Under the pieces are notes generated by a model that saw only the letters and a program-made list of their open reading frames with translations, was not told where the DNA came from and ran no database searches. From Marinobacterium alkalitolerans (GTDB lineage: Bacteria > Pseudomonadota > Gammaproteobacteria > Pseudomonadales > Balneatricaceae), in assembly GCF_017776525.1 (NCBI RefSeq), contig NZ_JACVEW010000015.1:24144-88143 (forward strand): a stretch of DNA of 64,000 nucleotides. The letters are read 5' to 3'. Both the position numbers and the translations under genes were made by a program. Shown one piece after another: positions 12,863-24,604 of this stretch. Numbering within the stretch: the first letter of the stretch is position 1; each line of letters opens with the position of its first letter.

Positions 12863-13132
12863 GTTTTTCCCCGAAATGATTTATGGCTGGATTGCCAAGG
12901 GCTCGTTCGGGCGATGGATAATCACCCTGCGCTGTCCAGATAGAGCCTGGCGCTTGTAAATCGGCTACAAATTATAAAGCCTGAGGGGGCGATTTCATAC
13001 CCGGAGAGTATCGACTTAGGGCTAAGTATCGCGACCTTTGGCCTAAGTGGCGGCTAAGAAGGTGTTGTAACGCGACATCGAATGGTGTGGCGGGAAATAG
13101 AGCGGGGCGCCAGAGGGGCGCCCCGGCAGGCT
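12863..13132. promoter_or_regulatory. icd promoter region and metH downstream region
   Basis: Minus-strand TATAAT (plus 12971-12976) is the likely icd -10; I see only a weak -35 at 17 bases. Further upstream is a perfect inverted repeat ACTTAG-GG-CTAAGT (13014-13027), followed by two more CTAAG copies near 13042-13057, which look like binding sites for an unknown regulator. The metH terminator occupies 13104-13124. Confidence 0.5.
13104..13124 (-). terminator. Probable terminator after metH
   Basis: GGGGCGCC and GGCGCCCC form a perfect eight-pair stem with a five-base loop just past the metH stop. The following minus-strand sequence is only moderately T-rich (CTCTATTTCC), so termination may be imperfect. 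Confidence 0.55.
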
Positions 13133-16855
<3,723 letters not shown>

Positions 16856-17287
16856 TGCAGTGACCGAGTTTGAGGATGGCTATTGTAGTCCAAACAGCAG
16901 GCTCTCTGCCTGAGGGGTAGTCATAGTGTATTGAAATTATTTGATGCTGACTGTGAATAGCTCGTTCAAATTGGCCTGAAAAGATGAGAAAAGCGTATTC
17001 CCGCCAGAGCGATGTCGGTGAATTCGGGTCTAGTATGTTCCCCTATTAAAAAGGGCTTGTGTCGACAACCTGGTGTTTTGATTCCTGCCGTTCATTATAC
17101 CAAAGTCTGAAAAAAGAGCTGTATAGAGGCCTGAAAAGGCTATCTGGCAGCATTATTAAGCGCCTTTCATCCTTTTGTCTTAGTTCGTTCGGGATTAACT
17201 TTCGTTAGAGTGCACTCCTAAAGACACGAAGTGTCGACAATAAATAAAGCAATGACTGCTACAATCCGAGAGTTAGAGGACGTTGCA
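16856..17287. promoter_or_regulatory. Divergent metH / prpE intergenic region
   Basis: 432 bases without a supported gene. The 10-base direct repeat GTGTCGACAA occurs at 17059-17068 and 17231-17240; each copy contains the palindrome TGTCGACA, a possible operator. The region is AT-rich near 17040-17160. I see no riboswitch and no clear promoter pair. Confidence 0.4.
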
Positions 17288-19180
17288 ATGAGCTACCACG
17301 CAGAGTACACGCGGTCTGTTGAAGCCCCTGAGGCATTCTGGGCCGAAAAGGCAGCCGAACTACCCTGGTTCAAGAAACCGGAGCAGATTCTTTCCAAAGA
17401 CGAAAACGGGATCGACCGGTGGTTTGCCGATGGTGAGATGAACACGGCCTACATGGCACTGGATCACCATGTCGAGAATGGCCGTGCGGATCAGCCGGCC
17501 GTGATTTACGACTCGCCCGTAACCGACTCCAAGCGTGTTCTGACCTACCGTGAGATGCGTGACCAGGTGGCGGCATTTGCGGGCGTGCTGAAGGCCCAGG
17601 GTGTGCAAAAGGGTGACCGTGTTGTCATCTACATGCCGATGGTGCCTGAAGCGCTGGTCGCCATGTACGCCGTAGCACGACTGGGTGCGATCCACTCCGT
17701 TGTATTCGGTGGTTTTGCGCCGCACGAGCTGGCTGTGCGCATCGAAGATGCCGAGCCGAAGGTGATTGTAACCGCTTCCTGTGGTGTTGAGGTTGCCAAA
17801 GTCATCGAATACAAGCCGATGCTGGACGAGGCCATCGAGCAGTCTGCGCACAAGCCGGATGCCTGTGTCGTGCTGCAGCGCCCGCAGGCGAAAGCGGAAC
17901 TGATCCCGGGGCGGGACCTGGATTGGGCCGAGGCTGTTGCCAGTGCCGAGCCTGCAGACTGTGTCCCGGTGAAGGGCACCGATCCTCTGTACATTCTGTA
18001 TACCTCGGGTACGACGGGCAAGCCCAAGGGTGTGGTCCGCGACAACGGCGGACATGCGACAGCGCTGAACTATTCCATGAAGGCGATCTATAACATCGAG
18101 GCGGGGGATGTATTCCTGGCCGCGTCTGATGTGGGCTGGGTCGTAGGGCATTCCTACATCGTATATGCACCGCTGCTGGCGGGTGCTACTACCATTGTGT
18201 ACGAAGGCAAGCCTGTACGTACCCCTGATGCCGGTGCGTTCTGGCGTCTGTGTGAAGAGTACAAGATCAAGGGACTGTTTGCGGCGCCCACGGCCTTCCG
18301 TGCGATCAAGAAGGAAGATCCGGAAGGTACGCAGATCGGCAAGTATGACCTGTCCAGCCTTGAAATCATTTTCATGGCCGGTGAGCGCCTGGATCCGCCA
18401 ACCTATCACTGGACCGTCGAAAAAACCGGCAAGCCCGTGATCGACCACTGGTGGCAGACCGAAACCGGTTGGGCGATTTGCGGCAACCTGATGGGTATCG
18501 AACCCAAGGCGCCCAAACCCGGTTCTGCAACACTGCCGGTACCGGGCTTCAACGTCCAGATTCTGGACCCTGAAGGCAATGAACTGCCGGCGGGTGAGCA
18601 GGGTGCCATTGCCATCAAACTGCCGCTGCCGCCGAGCTGCCTGCCGACCATCTGGAACAACCATGAGCGCTTCAAGTCCGGCTATCTGTCTGAACTGCCG
18701 GGCTATTACACCTCCGGTGACGGTGGCTACAAGGATGAAGAAGGCTATGTGTTCATCATGGGGCGTACAGATGACGTGATCAACGTAGCGGGCCACCGTC
18801 TTTCTACCGGCGAGATGGAAGAGATCGTGGCTGACCATCCGGCGGTTGCTGAGTGTGCGGTGATCGGGATTAACGACAATCTCAAGGGACAGGTTCCCAT
18901 CGGGCTGGTTCTGCTGAAGGATGGTGCTGACGTTGAAGAAGAGGCGCTGGAAAAAGAGCTGGTAGCGATGGTCCGCAAGGAGATCGGTCCCATTGCCTGT
19001 TTCAACCGGGCTCTGGTGGTGCAGCGCCTGCCGAAAACGCGCTCGGGCAAGATTTTGCGCAAATTGATGCGCCAGATTGCGGACGGACAGGACTACGCCG
19101 TTCCATCTACCATCGACGATCCGAGCAGTCTGTCCGAGATTGAAGAGCTGATGGATCAGCGCGGTCTGGTCAGCCGTTAA
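17288..19180 (+). CDS. prpE: Propionyl-CoA synthetase (AMP-forming), acetyl-CoA synthetase family
   Basis: 630 residues from ATG 17288, with GAGG upstream; an in-frame GTG at 17231 would add 19 residues with no RBS. The adenylate-forming P-loop TSGTTGKPKG is at residues 239-248. The C-terminal lysine motif TRSGKILRK has its catalytic, acetylatable lysine at 588. The N-terminal FWAEKAAELPWFKKP and WFADGEMNTAYMALD fit PrpE better than Acs. It activates propionate (and possibly acetate) to the acyl-CoA. No methylcitrate-cycle genes adjoin it, so acetyl- or general short-chain activity remains possible. Confidence 0.85.
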   Translation: MSYHAEYTRSVEAPEAFWAEKAAELPWFKKPEQILSKDENGIDRWFADGEMNTAYMALDHHVENGRADQPAVIYDSPVTDSKRVLTYREMRDQVAAFAGVLKAQGVQKGDRVVIYMPMVPEALVAMYAVARLGAIHSVVFGGFAPHELAVRIEDAEPKVIVTASCGVEVAKVIEYKPMLDEAIEQSAHKPDACVVLQRPQAKAELIPGRDLDWAEAVASAEPADCVPVKGTDPLYILYTSGTTGKPKGVVRDNGGHATALNYSMKAIYNIEAGDVFLAASDVGWVVGHSYIVYAPLLAGATTIVYEGKPVRTPDAGAFWRLCEEYKIKGLFAAPTAFRAIKKEDPEGTQIGKYDLSSLEIIFMAGERLDPPTYHWTVEKTGKPVIDHWWQTETGWAICGNLMGIEPKAPKPGSATLPVPGFNVQILDPEGNELPAGEQGAIAIKLPLPPSCLPTIWNNHERFKSGYLSELPGYYTSGDGGYKDEEGYVFIMGRTDDVINVAGHRLSTGEMEEIVADHPAVAECAVIGINDNLKGQVPIGLVLLKDGADVEEEALEKELVAMVRKEIGPIACFNRALVVQRLPKTRSGKILRKLMRQIADGQDYAVPSTIDDPSSLSEIEELMDQRGLVSR

Positions 19181-19200
19181 TAATGGTGTGACTCGACGAA

Positions 19201-19232
19201 GCGGCCGACGGGTAACCCTCGGCCGCTTTTTT
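19201..19232 (+). terminator. Rho-independent terminator after prpE
   Basis: GCGGCCGA (19201-19208) pairs with TCGGCCGC (19219-19226), followed by six Ts. Confidence 0.92.
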
Positions 19233-19324
19233 ATAGACGAAAGAGGAGCGCTAACAGGCTGCCTTTGCCTTGAGATCAGGTTACACTTGCCTAAAGACAT
19301 TCATCTTGTATCAGGTTAGCGACT

Positions 19325-21682
19325 ATCAGCTTTCGTACACTCGTTGCTCTTTCCAGTATTCTGCTTGCGCTCGTGTTTCTGGGTGTTGCGCTGTCTCAGC
19401 GTGCACAGGAGGACAGGTTGTTCGAGCAGCAGCTAAACAGTCAGGCCGAAACCACTCGGCGCAGCTTCACCGTGGCACTGCAGGAGCAGGAGAGCCAGAT
19501 GCAGTTGCTGGCCAGCTTTGTTGCAGCAGATCCTGAGGTTCAGGAGCTGTTCAACTATGGTGCCCGGATGATGAAAGTGGAGGCTGACAGTACCGGTGAC
19601 GAAACCGAACGCCTTCGGCTGGCGCTGTTTCGTGAAGTGGCTGCATCCTGGCAGCAGATGCAGGCCTCACATGACTTGAGACAGCTGCATTTCCATATCC
19701 CGCCCGCCACCTCATTCTTGCGTGTGCATGCGCCGGAAAAATATGGCGATGACCTGAGCCCCATTCGGCAAATCATTGTCGATGCCAACCGTATTCGAAA
19801 GCCGCTGTCCGGGTTTGAGATCGGCCGCATCTATTCAGGCATCAGGGGCGTTGTGCCGGTGTGGTATACCCGTCAGGATGGTACTCAGGACTACATAGGA
19901 TCGCTGGAAGCGGGCATCGCGCTCGGGACCATGCTGAATGATCTGTCCGACCTGATCGGTGGCGAACTGGCCGTGATGCTTAACAGTGCCCGGGTAGAGG
20001 GAGTGGTCTGGGATAACTACAAGCCAGCGATGGCGTCAGGCTGCAAGTGTTATTTTGAAAGCGCAACCAGCCCGTTGCTGGCCGAATGGCTCCATGCCGG
20101 TGTGATCGACCTGAAACCGATAGAATCGGATAAAACCGAGGTGTCCACGTTCGCTTACGATCAACGCCGGTATATGCTGGTTCGCATTCCGCTGTACGAC
20201 TATGTTGGTAAACAAAACGGCCAGCCTGCTGGCTCTGTTATCAGCTGGCATGACATCACGGGCGCATGGTCCGAGCACCAGCAGGGTATTGCTCAGCTGG
20301 AATGGATGCTGTTCGGCAGTTATATCCTGATTCAGATGTTGTTGCTGCTGCTGTTGCATCGGTTGAGAAACTTGATGCAAAGGCGTATTGATCGCGCCAC
20401 GTCTGATGCACAAAAAGCCAACCTGCAGTTGCTGGCCGTGCTGAAAGATTCGCCTGTGGTGACCTACAGCGTCACTTTGCCCGGGACTACGACAGATTAT
20501 ATGTCACCCAATTGTCATGAATTGACAGGGTATGCTGCTGACGAAATCGTTGGTATTGAAAACTGGTGGGTGGACAACCTGCACCCTCAGGATTATCAGC
20601 GCATGCAGGAAGACGATCAATTCAATGTGCCCCTGGGTGACGTTCAGCGCCGTCGGTACCGTCTGCGTCACCGTTCGGGCCGCTGGGTCTGGATTGAAGA
20701 TCGCTGTCGCGTGGTTGAGTTGGATGACGGACGACAGATTCTGCATGGCGCGCTCGTGGATATCAGTGCGCAGCAGAATGCAGAGTCTGCGCTGGCAGCA
20801 AGTGAGAGGACCCTCAGGCGTGCTCAGGCCATCGGTCACGTGGGCAGCTGGGAGTACCACTTTGCTGACCGCATGATGACCCTGTCCAGTGAGGCGCGCC
20901 GAATCATGGGGTTGCCGGACGATGTCGAGGCCGATTACGCGCTCTTTATCAGTTGTGTACATCCTGATGATCGAGATCAGGTTGAAAATGCCTGGCATGC
21001 GGGCATGAATGGTGACAAGTACGATATCGAGCACCGTCTGCTGGTGCATGGCGAGGAGCGCTGGGTGCGCACGGTTGCTGACTTCCAGCACGATGATTCC
21101 GGTGTGCTGCTCGCGACAGGCATGATTCAGGATATCACCCCACAGAAGATCCGTGAGCAGGAGCTTCACAGGCTGGCTACGCGGGATATGCTGACCGGGC
21201 TGGCAAGCCGGCGTCACTTCATGCAGCGCCTTGAGCAGGAGCATGGACGGGTTAAGCGTTTTGGCAGTGTGTGCGGGCTGTTGATGATTGACCTGGACCA
21301 CTTCAAGCAGGTGAATGACAAATTCGGCCATGCGGCGGGTGACGAGGTGCTCAGATCCTTTGCCAGGGTGGCCAGTCAGCAGTTGCGGCAGATAGATATT
21401 CTGGGCCGCATCGGTGGTGAGGAATTTGCCTTGCTGCTGCCGGGGACGGATGAAGAGGGCAGTTGCATTTTGGCTGAGCGGATCAGGGTTGCTGTCGAGC
21501 TGATGTTGCTGGATGAATACCCGGACATCCATGTAACTGCCAGTATTGGCGTCAGCACCCTTACGGCAGAAGATCAGGCAACGGATGCACCGCTTTTAAG
21601 GGCTGACAAGGCCGTTTATCAAGCCAAAAGCGAGGGGCGCAACCGGATTTGCGTGGCGGCTGCATCCCTCGTTCCGAATTAG
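19325..21682 (+). CDS. Membrane diguanylate cyclase with Cache, PAS and GGDEF domains
   Basis: The first standard start is GTG 19373 (769 residues), but it cuts through a hydrophobic helix whose coding continues upstream in frame (FRTLVALSSILLALVFLGVAL) as far as TAA 19292-19294. No in-frame ATG, GTG or TTG exists there. ATC 19325, nine bases after AGG, is my provisional start. Next come a periplasmic double-Cache region (LHFHIPPATSFLRVHAPEK), a second membrane helix near 20300-20350, two PAS domains and a C-terminal GGDEF domain with GGEEF (residues 681-685 counted from GTG). An RQID I-site lies exactly five residues before it. It should make c-di-GMP with product inhibition. Confidence 0.85.
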   Translation: MSFRTLVALSSILLALVFLGVALSQRAQEDRLFEQQLNSQAETTRRSFTVALQEQESQMQLLASFVAADPEVQELFNYGARMMKVEADSTGDETERLRLALFREVAASWQQMQASHDLRQLHFHIPPATSFLRVHAPEKYGDDLSPIRQIIVDANRIRKPLSGFEIGRIYSGIRGVVPVWYTRQDGTQDYIGSLEAGIALGTMLNDLSDLIGGELAVMLNSARVEGVVWDNYKPAMASGCKCYFESATSPLLAEWLHAGVIDLKPIESDKTEVSTFAYDQRRYMLVRIPLYDYVGKQNGQPAGSVISWHDITGAWSEHQQGIAQLEWMLFGSYILIQMLLLLLLHRLRNLMQRRIDRATSDAQKANLQLLAVLKDSPVVTYSVTLPGTTTDYMSPNCHELTGYAADEIVGIENWWVDNLHPQDYQRMQEDDQFNVPLGDVQRRRYRLRHRSGRWVWIEDRCRVVELDDGRQILHGALVDISAQQNAESALAASERTLRRAQAIGHVGSWEYHFADRMMTLSSEARRIMGLPDDVEADYALFISCVHPDDRDQVENAWHAGMNGDKYDIEHRLLVHGEERWVRTVADFQHDDSGVLLATGMIQDITPQKIREQELHRLATRDMLTGLASRRHFMQRLEQEHGRVKRFGSVCGLLMIDLDHFKQVNDKFGHAAGDEVLRSFARVASQQLRQIDILGRIGGEEFALLLPGTDEEGSCILAERIRVAVELMLLDEYPDIHVTASIGVSTLTAEDQATDAPLLRADKAVYQAKSEGRNRICVAAASLVPN

Positions 21683-22107
21683 CCCTTGTAAGCAAGAAAG
21701 GCTCGGGTTCCCACCGTGCCCACCAGAAAAGCGGCTACGACTGTCAGAATATCCGCGTTGGCGAAGCTCAGGGAGGTAATCATTGGGCCTGGGCAGTAGC
21801 CCGCGATTCCCCAGCCGGCACCAAAAATAATACCGCCCACGATAATACGACCATCAATTTCCTGCTTCTCGGGCAGACGAAAGTGCTCGGCCAGCAAGGG
21901 GCGTTTCCGCTTGAGAATAAGCGGGGTGATCGCGGCATTCACGGCCAGGCCGCCAGCCATCACGAAGGCCAGAGACGGGTCCCAGTCTCCGAGAATGTTC
22001 AGAAAATTGATCACCTTGGCCGGATCGATCATCTGGGCTACCGACAAGCCCAATCCAAACAGAATGCCCGCCAGCAGGGCAGATCCCAGTCGCAGAAACG
22101 GACTCAT
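21679..22107 (-). CDS. YeeE/YedE-family half transporter, second subunit (PmpB-like)
   Basis: 142 residues from ATG 22107, preceded by GGAGG. Four predicted membrane helices, with the YeeE/YedE core GAGWGIAGYCPGPMITSL holding the conserved cysteine. These split proteins pair with a partner of the same fold to move sulfur compounds such as thiosulfate. The ATG overlaps the stop of the partner gene by four bases, so the two are coupled. Substrate is inferred from the family. Confidence 0.85.
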   Translation of the reverse strand: MSPFLRLGSALLAGILFGLGLSVAQMIDPAKVINFLNILGDWDPSLAFVMAGGLAVNAAITPLILKRKRPLLAEHFRLPEKQEIDGRIIVGGIIFGAGWGIAGYCPGPMITSLSFANADILTVVAAFLVGTVGTRAFLAYKG

Positions 22108-22550
22108 GAGGATACCTCCAGCAGGTGGCGGATAATGTAGACCGTTACGATCGCACTTCCCATGAAGCAGAGCGTGGCCACCAGAGAGCGAGGACTTCTG
22201 CGTGCCAGCCCGCAAATGCCATGTCCACTGGTGCAACCGGTGCCTATTTGAGTTCCGATACCCACCAGCAAGCCGCCGGCAACCAGAAAGGGGGTATCGA
22301 CGACGGCGCTGATATGAGAAACGCCGACGCCCAGACCTGACCATTGGTATACAAGGCCACCCAGCACCAGGCCGACCAGGAAGCAGACACGCCAGCCCCA
22401 GTCATGCTTCTGCTCGGCAAAAAACAGCCCGCCGGCGATACCTGAAATACCGGCGATACGGCCTTTGGCGAGCAGCAATAGTGCGGCTGCCAGTCCAATT
22501 AATGCGCCGCCAGCGAGCGCTGGAAGGGGCGTGAAATTGATGATGTTCAT
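22104..22550 (-). CDS. YeeE/YedE-family half transporter, first subunit (PmpA-like)
   Basis: 148 residues from ATG 22550, with AGGAG upstream. Four predicted membrane helices and the conserved GIGTQIGTGCTSGHGICGLA, whose cysteine is thought to relay sulfur through the channel. It precedes and overlaps the second subunit. The upstream region holds the perfect palindrome TAATATATTA (22575-22584), resembling AT-rich ArsR/BigR-type operators that control such genes elsewhere. No regulator or persulfide dioxygenase gene adjoins. Confidence 0.85.
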   Translation of the reverse strand: MNIINFTPLPALAGGALIGLAAALLLLAKGRIAGISGIAGGLFFAEQKHDWGWRVCFLVGLVLGGLVYQWSGLGVGVSHISAVVDTPFLVAGGLLVGIGTQIGTGCTSGHGICGLARRSPRSLVATLCFMGSAIVTVYIIRHLLEVSS

Positions 22551-22574
22551 CAAACACTCCTGAATTAACGATTT

Positions 22575-22584
22575 CTAATATATT
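22575..22584. promoter_or_regulatory. AT-rich palindrome upstream of the YeeE/YedE pair
   Basis: TAATATATTA is a perfect 10-base palindrome about 25 bases upstream of the PmpA-like start. It may be an operator for a sulfide/persulfide-responsive ArsR regulator (inference), or simply part of an AT-rich promoter. Confidence 0.35.
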
Positions 22585-22677
22585 AATTCATATCTTGTGA
22601 TCGGAAAAGATCTGACAGCAGCCAAAGGTTAATGTAATTTATAGGAATATCATTTAAGACATTGAGAATAAATGTAA

Positions 22678-23967
22678 ATGCCTATTCCGCTATTCGATGC
22701 CCCAGACTTTCTGGAGCTCGGGAATGACACGGTCACAAGCTACCTGACCCGGGTTACATTGCATCAGGTAACCGATGCCGCGCTGGTGTATGAATATGCC
22801 TGCGCCTGGTTACTGGAACACCGTAACAACAGCAATAACTACAAAACCTATCGCAGCGAACTGACCACCTATCTGTATTGGTGCTTTGAAATACAGAAGG
22901 TCAGCCCGCTGGAGGTAAAACGGCGTGAGCTTTTTCAGTATATCGCCTTTTGTGAATCTCCCCCTGAAGAGCTGATTGGCTACTTCAATACACCGCAATT
23001 TCGTGAAGACAGGCACAGCGGTGAGCGTCTGCCAAACCCGAACTGGAAGCCTTTTCTTGGCAAGAAGGAAGGAGGGCAGGTGCTGGCCTATCAGATCAGC
23101 GATACGGCGCTGAAAACCAAGCTGTCCGTATTGTCCGCATTTTACAGCTACCTGATTGACGAGGAGTTGACGGAACGTAATCCGGCACGGCAGGTGCTAA
23201 GGAGTGGGTCGCTAAGATCCTCAATGACGGCGGCACGTGAACAGGAAGGGTTTGAGCCCGTTAAGGCGTTTTCGGAGCTGCAGTGGTCCTATGTCATGTC
23301 AACCGCCAGGGCGCGTGCCGAAGCCTCTGGTGAGCATGAGCGGACCCTGTTTCTGGTCAGTCTCATGTATGCCTGTTATCTGCGAATTTCAGAAGTGGCG
23401 GCAAGGCCGGGCTTCTCGCCAGTGATGGGGCAGTTCAGGCGTGACAGTCGTACCGGTATCTGGAGCTATCTGGTGCCCAGAAGCAAAGGCGGGAAATCAC
23501 GTACTGTTGCCGTATCCAAAGCGTTACTGGGTGCGCTGAAGCGCTACCGCAAACATCTTGGGTTGAGCCTCTTGCCGTCGCCCGGGGAAGAAACGCCACT
23601 GTTCGTCAGGCAGCGTGCCGGAACGCGCGGACGCAGCGCCGGGATGGTTAATGCCAACCTGGGTATTCGACAGATTCGTGATTTGATTGATGAGCTGATC
23701 CAGGCCGCTGCCGATGAAGCGATGGCAGACGGGTTCGGTGAAGATGCGGCCGAAATGCGGAACATGACAGCGCACAGTATCCGTCATACCGGGATCACGC
23801 ACGATATCAATCTCAATGGGCGGCCACTGTCGCACGTACAAGCTGATGCCGGGCACGACAGCATCGATACCACATCCCGTTACCTTCATACCAGTCAGAT
23901 CGAACGCCATGAATCTGCGACCGGCAAGAAGCTGGATCGGTTAATGGTGAGTGGTGAAGACTTGTAA
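22678..23967 (+). CDS. Tyrosine recombinase (phage-integrase family) next to dif
   Basis: 429 residues with a full catalytic set: Arg236 (YLRISE), Lys270 (RSKGGKSR), His366 and Arg369 (HSIRH), His393 (AGHDS) and nucleophile Tyr402 (SRYLHTS). The N-terminal 200 residues form an extended SAM-like DNA-binding region, larger than in XerC/XerD (about 300 residues). It is not XerC or XerD. No excisionase, replication, phage or cargo gene lies beside it. Its stop is 557 bases from dif, with a structured non-coding stretch between them. The start lacks a strong RBS. Substrate site and function are unknown; I infer action at or near dif. Confidence 0.88.
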   Translation: MPIPLFDAPDFLELGNDTVTSYLTRVTLHQVTDAALVYEYACAWLLEHRNNSNNYKTYRSELTTYLYWCFEIQKVSPLEVKRRELFQYIAFCESPPEELIGYFNTPQFREDRHSGERLPNPNWKPFLGKKEGGQVLAYQISDTALKTKLSVLSAFYSYLIDEELTERNPARQVLRSGSLRSSMTAAREQEGFEPVKAFSELQWSYVMSTARARAEASGEHERTLFLVSLMYACYLRISEVAARPGFSPVMGQFRRDSRTGIWSYLVPRSKGGKSRTVAVSKALLGALKRYRKHLGLSLLPSPGEETPLFVRQRAGTRGRSAGMVNANLGIRQIRDLIDELIQAAADEAMADGFGEDAAEMRNMTAHSIRHTGITHDINLNGRPLSHVQADAGHDSIDTTSRYLHTSQIERHESATGKKLDRLMVSGEDL

Positions 23968-24129
23968 GCAAGTATCAATGACGACCTGAAATGGGCTCGA
24001 TAACGGGCGTCATCTGGTGACTGCAAATGATATAGCCTGAAGCAGTCAGGTGTTTTGTTGTTCCGGTTTGAGTTGAAGTGGTTTGAAATTATTGGATTTA
24101 AATGATTGTTTTGATTGTTTTTAGGCTGA

Positions 24130-24490
24130 TTTAGTGGTCGAGCAGCACGGCGTGAAAGCCCGGTATGATCGCGACCGTACTCAAGAAACGGCTTGATGCC
24201 TCTGTGAATAGAGGCGTCGCGAATCTCGAGTCGTGCTGAAAGCGACCCGAGGTTGCAGGCGTTACTAACACGCAGGTCCGAACGGTCGGCACGCTGAACC
24301 AGTAACGCAACCAAATGGTGGACGCAGGAAGTCCGGTAATTTGATTCCAGCGGCTATCAAGTGTGTGTCTAAAAACCGGATTCCAGGACGTGACGGTTGG
24401 CCATTAAGGCTGGTGCCGATAAATCAGGTTATCGGCACTGAATGCGTAAAACGGCGAGAGCAATCTGAAGCTTGTTGGTAAGCACTTGTT
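24130..24490 (+). ncRNA. Putative structured RNA between the recombinase gene and dif (strand uncertain)
   Basis: No credible ORF, but many complementary segments lie in order: GGTCG 24136-24140 with CGACC 24172-24176; TCAAG 24181-24185 with CTTGA 24192-24196; GCCTCT 24198-24203 with AGAGGC 24210-24215; CTCGAGTCG 24225-24233 with CGACCCGAG 24243-24251 (one mismatch); GGTT plus GCGTTACT 24251-24266 with AGTAACGCAACC 24301-24312; GTGCCGATAA 24413-24422 with TTATCGGCAC 24429-24438; TGCGTAA 24443-24449 with TTACGCA 24510-24516. An AT-rich stretch (24080-24123) precedes it. The motif GATTCCAG occurs twice. I do not recognise a known RNA family. Confidence 0.5.
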
Positions 24491-24523
24491 GATCCTGAAT
24501 ACGCCATTCTTACGCAATATTAA

Positions 24524-24551
24524 ACTTCGCATAATGTATATTATGTTAAAT
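24524..24551 (+). other. dif: dif chromosome-dimer resolution site
   Basis: The XerC arm is ACTTCGCATAA (24524-24534), the centre TGTATA (24535-24540) and the XerD arm TTATGTTAAAT (24541-24551). From 24528 on, all 24 bases equal E. coli dif, and 25 of 28 match overall. XerCD recombine here to resolve chromosome dimers, activated by FtsK, whose gene end lies at the start of this window. The site marks the replication terminus. Four KOPS-type octamers to its right all point towards it. Confidence 0.95.
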
Positions 24552-24604
24552 ATACTATGGACGGACGTGAGGCGCTTGGCGCCTCATTCGGTAGTCTTCG
24601 CAAC

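Noticed and set aside
16856..17287. B12 or SAH riboswitch upstream of metH
   Set aside because: No B12 box or recognisable SAH aptamer on the metH strand.
24130..24490. RNase P RNA, tmRNA, CsrB-type sRNA or group II intron
   Set aside because: A stretch resembling GAGGAAAGTCCGG occurs (near 24325) but other RNase P cores are missing. There is no tag ORF, too few GGA loops for CsrB, and no recognisable group II domain V.
22678..24551. Prophage or integrative conjugative element
   Set aside because: Only a recombinase is present; there are no structural, replication, excisionase, relaxase or cargo genes and no tRNA-end duplication on either side.
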